From NCBI GenBank assembly GCA_013696525.1, contig JACCYK010000314.1, positions 1 through 5,370 of the forward strand: DNA of 5,370 bases, written 5' to 3'. The position numbers and the translations under genes are program-made. The DNA comes from Chloroflexia bacterium (GTDB taxonomy: Bacteria > Chloroflexota > Chloroflexia > Thermomicrobiales > UBA6265). Below the pieces are notes generated by a model. The model searched no databases and was not told the DNA's origin. It saw only the letters and a list, made by a program, of their open reading frames with translations. Each line of letters begins with the position of its first letter. Within the stretch, counting starts at the first letter, position 1. Of the stretch, positions 4,533 through 5,370 are shown one piece after another.

Positions 4533-5370
4533 CGGGTCGCTCCTGACGGATGACTGCCGGCGCGACCGGGAGCGAGGCCCAGAGATGGAGCGCCGCATAA
4601 GCCCGCCACGGTCGCCAGGATTCGGCCCGGACCAGCAAGGCGGCGGGGGATGGCCGGTGCCCGAATGCAACCTCCATCGCCCGGAGCAGGCCGACGTCCG
4701 CCGCCGGAAAGGCGTCGGTCTCGCGCAGGGCGCGCAGGGCGATGTACTGCGCGGTCCATTCCCCAATCCCCGGCAGCGACCGGAGGTGGGCGATAGTGCT
4801 CGCCAGATCACGGTACGGGCCGAAGAGGGCAGGATCGGCGGCGACCGCTTGGGCCAGCGACAACAGGGCCCGTGCCCGCGCCCCCGGCATCAGCCCCAAA
4901 CCGGCAATGTCGGCGCCGGCAAGTTGGGCCGGGGTCGGGAACTGATGGCTCAGGCCCAGCGCCTGGGCATGTGGATCGTCAAGCAGGGTACCAAAATTGG
5001 CGACGATGATGCCCGAGAGCCTGGTAGCGCCGGCGACGGTAATTTGCTGGCCGAGGATGGCCCGGACCGCCAGCTCGAAGTTGTCCCAGGTACCGGGCAC
5101 CCGCAAACCGGGGCGGGCGGCGACGAGCGGCGCCAACAGCCGGTCTTCGGCCAGGTGGGCCCCGATCAGGGCCGGGTTGGCGGCCAGATCGAACACCCGG
5201 CGGACGCGGGCGATGATCCGGGGCAGGGCCGCCAGCCGCGGGAACCGCACCGTCACCTGGAGCGATTGCCTGGCGCCGGCTTCAACCACGAGCATTCCCG
5301 GTTCGCCATCGAGGGCGATGGTTCGGGCATAGCGACCATCGATGACCGTCTCCACGCCGGGGATGGTGCG
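4513..5370 (-). CDS. alkA: DNA-3-methyladenine glycosylase II (AlkA), N-terminus beyond right edge
   Basis: A helix-hairpin-helix DNA glycosylase that excises 3-methyladenine and other alkylated bases. The window holds 285 codons plus the stop. It begins RTIPGVETVIDGRYARTI, the AlkA_N domain already under way, and the GTG at 5355 falls inside this conserved block, so the true start is outside. Further on are TWDNFELAVRAILGQQITVAGA (AlkA core), the HhH LPGIGEWTAQYIALRAL (about residues 199-215 counted from the edge) and FPAADVGLLRAM, where the Asp (residue 225) is the expected catalytic aspartate of the GPD motif. The last residues overlap the start of ogt by 20 nt. The missing part could be a short AlkA N-terminus or an Ada-type zinc/AraC regulatory half, since Ada-AlkA fusions followed by ogt are known in high-GC bacteria; this cannot be decided here. 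Confidence 0.94.
   Translation of the reverse strand, partial: RTIPGVETVIDGRYARTIALDGEPGMLVVEAGARQSLQVTVRFPRLAALPRIIARVRRVFDLAANPALIGAHLAEDRLLAPLVAARPGLRVPGTWDNFELAVRAILGQQITVAGATRLSGIIVANFGTLLDDPHAQALGLSHQFPTPAQLAGADIAGLGLMPGARARALLSLAQAVAADPALFGPYRDLASTIAHLRSLPGIGEWTAQYIALRALRETDAFPAADVGLLRAMEVAFGHRPSPAALLVRAESWRPWRAYAALHLWASLPVAPAVIRQERPDDQRAA

Noticed and set aside
4533..4811. N-terminal extension of ogt to an upstream ATG
   Set aside because: The added residues are an Arg/Ser/Pro-rich shadow of alkA, while the SD at 4540-4544 and family length support the start at 4532.
5353..5355. GTG as the true start of alkA
   Set aside because: The frame is open upstream and already reads conserved AlkA_N residues (IPG before VE).

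Overview
The window looks like part of a high-GC bacterial chromosome. By eye, 60-base samples of the catabolic region run around 75% GC, against about 52% in the leftmost gene. The gene mix is a tandem pair of PF04909-type amidohydrolases, a small Rieske protein, a SelW-like protein and an AlkA/Ogt repair pair. It would fit Chloroflexota (Thermomicrobia-like) or Actinomycetota, but no marker gene settles this. All six genes are on the minus strand, so transcription runs from right to left.

Right edge to 3984: an alkylation-repair pair. An AlkA-type 3-methyladenine glycosylase runs off the right edge, so its N-terminus is outside the window. It overlaps by 20 nt an Ogt/MGMT O6-alkylguanine methyltransferase whose own SD lies inside alkA. 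One removes alkylated bases and the other reverses O6-alkylguanine, so they form a natural repair operon.

3983 to 867: after a 196-nt spacer with overlapping inverted repeats and a good sigma70-type promoter (TTGACG, 17 nt, TAAGAT), a four-gene cluster follows: amidohydrolase A (complete motifs), amidohydrolase B (paralogue lacking the usual catalytic Asp), a Rieske [2Fe-2S] protein with an unusually long inter-motif loop, and a 76-residue SelW/SelT/Rdx-like protein with no cysteine at all. The first two genes are 8 nt apart and the last two 18 nt apart. An 81-nt gap with a strong GC-rich hairpin separates the pairs. This is the most interesting part of the window: a compact putative catabolic or redox module in which two members have lost hallmark active-site residues. 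Its substrate cannot be read from the sequence.

Left edge to 725: a partial gene for a TcmP-like (three-Cys-motif partner) protein with a methyltransferase-like fold. It sits in a low-GC block with different codon use and a near-ideal SD, and is probably horizontally acquired. Within the last 50 or so bases the composition jumps to about 73% GC and the reading frame stops looking like the family, suggesting that the gene is truncated or joined to other DNA there. Every stretch longer than 300 bases contains a gene. I see no RNA genes, CRISPR arrays or insertion sequences.
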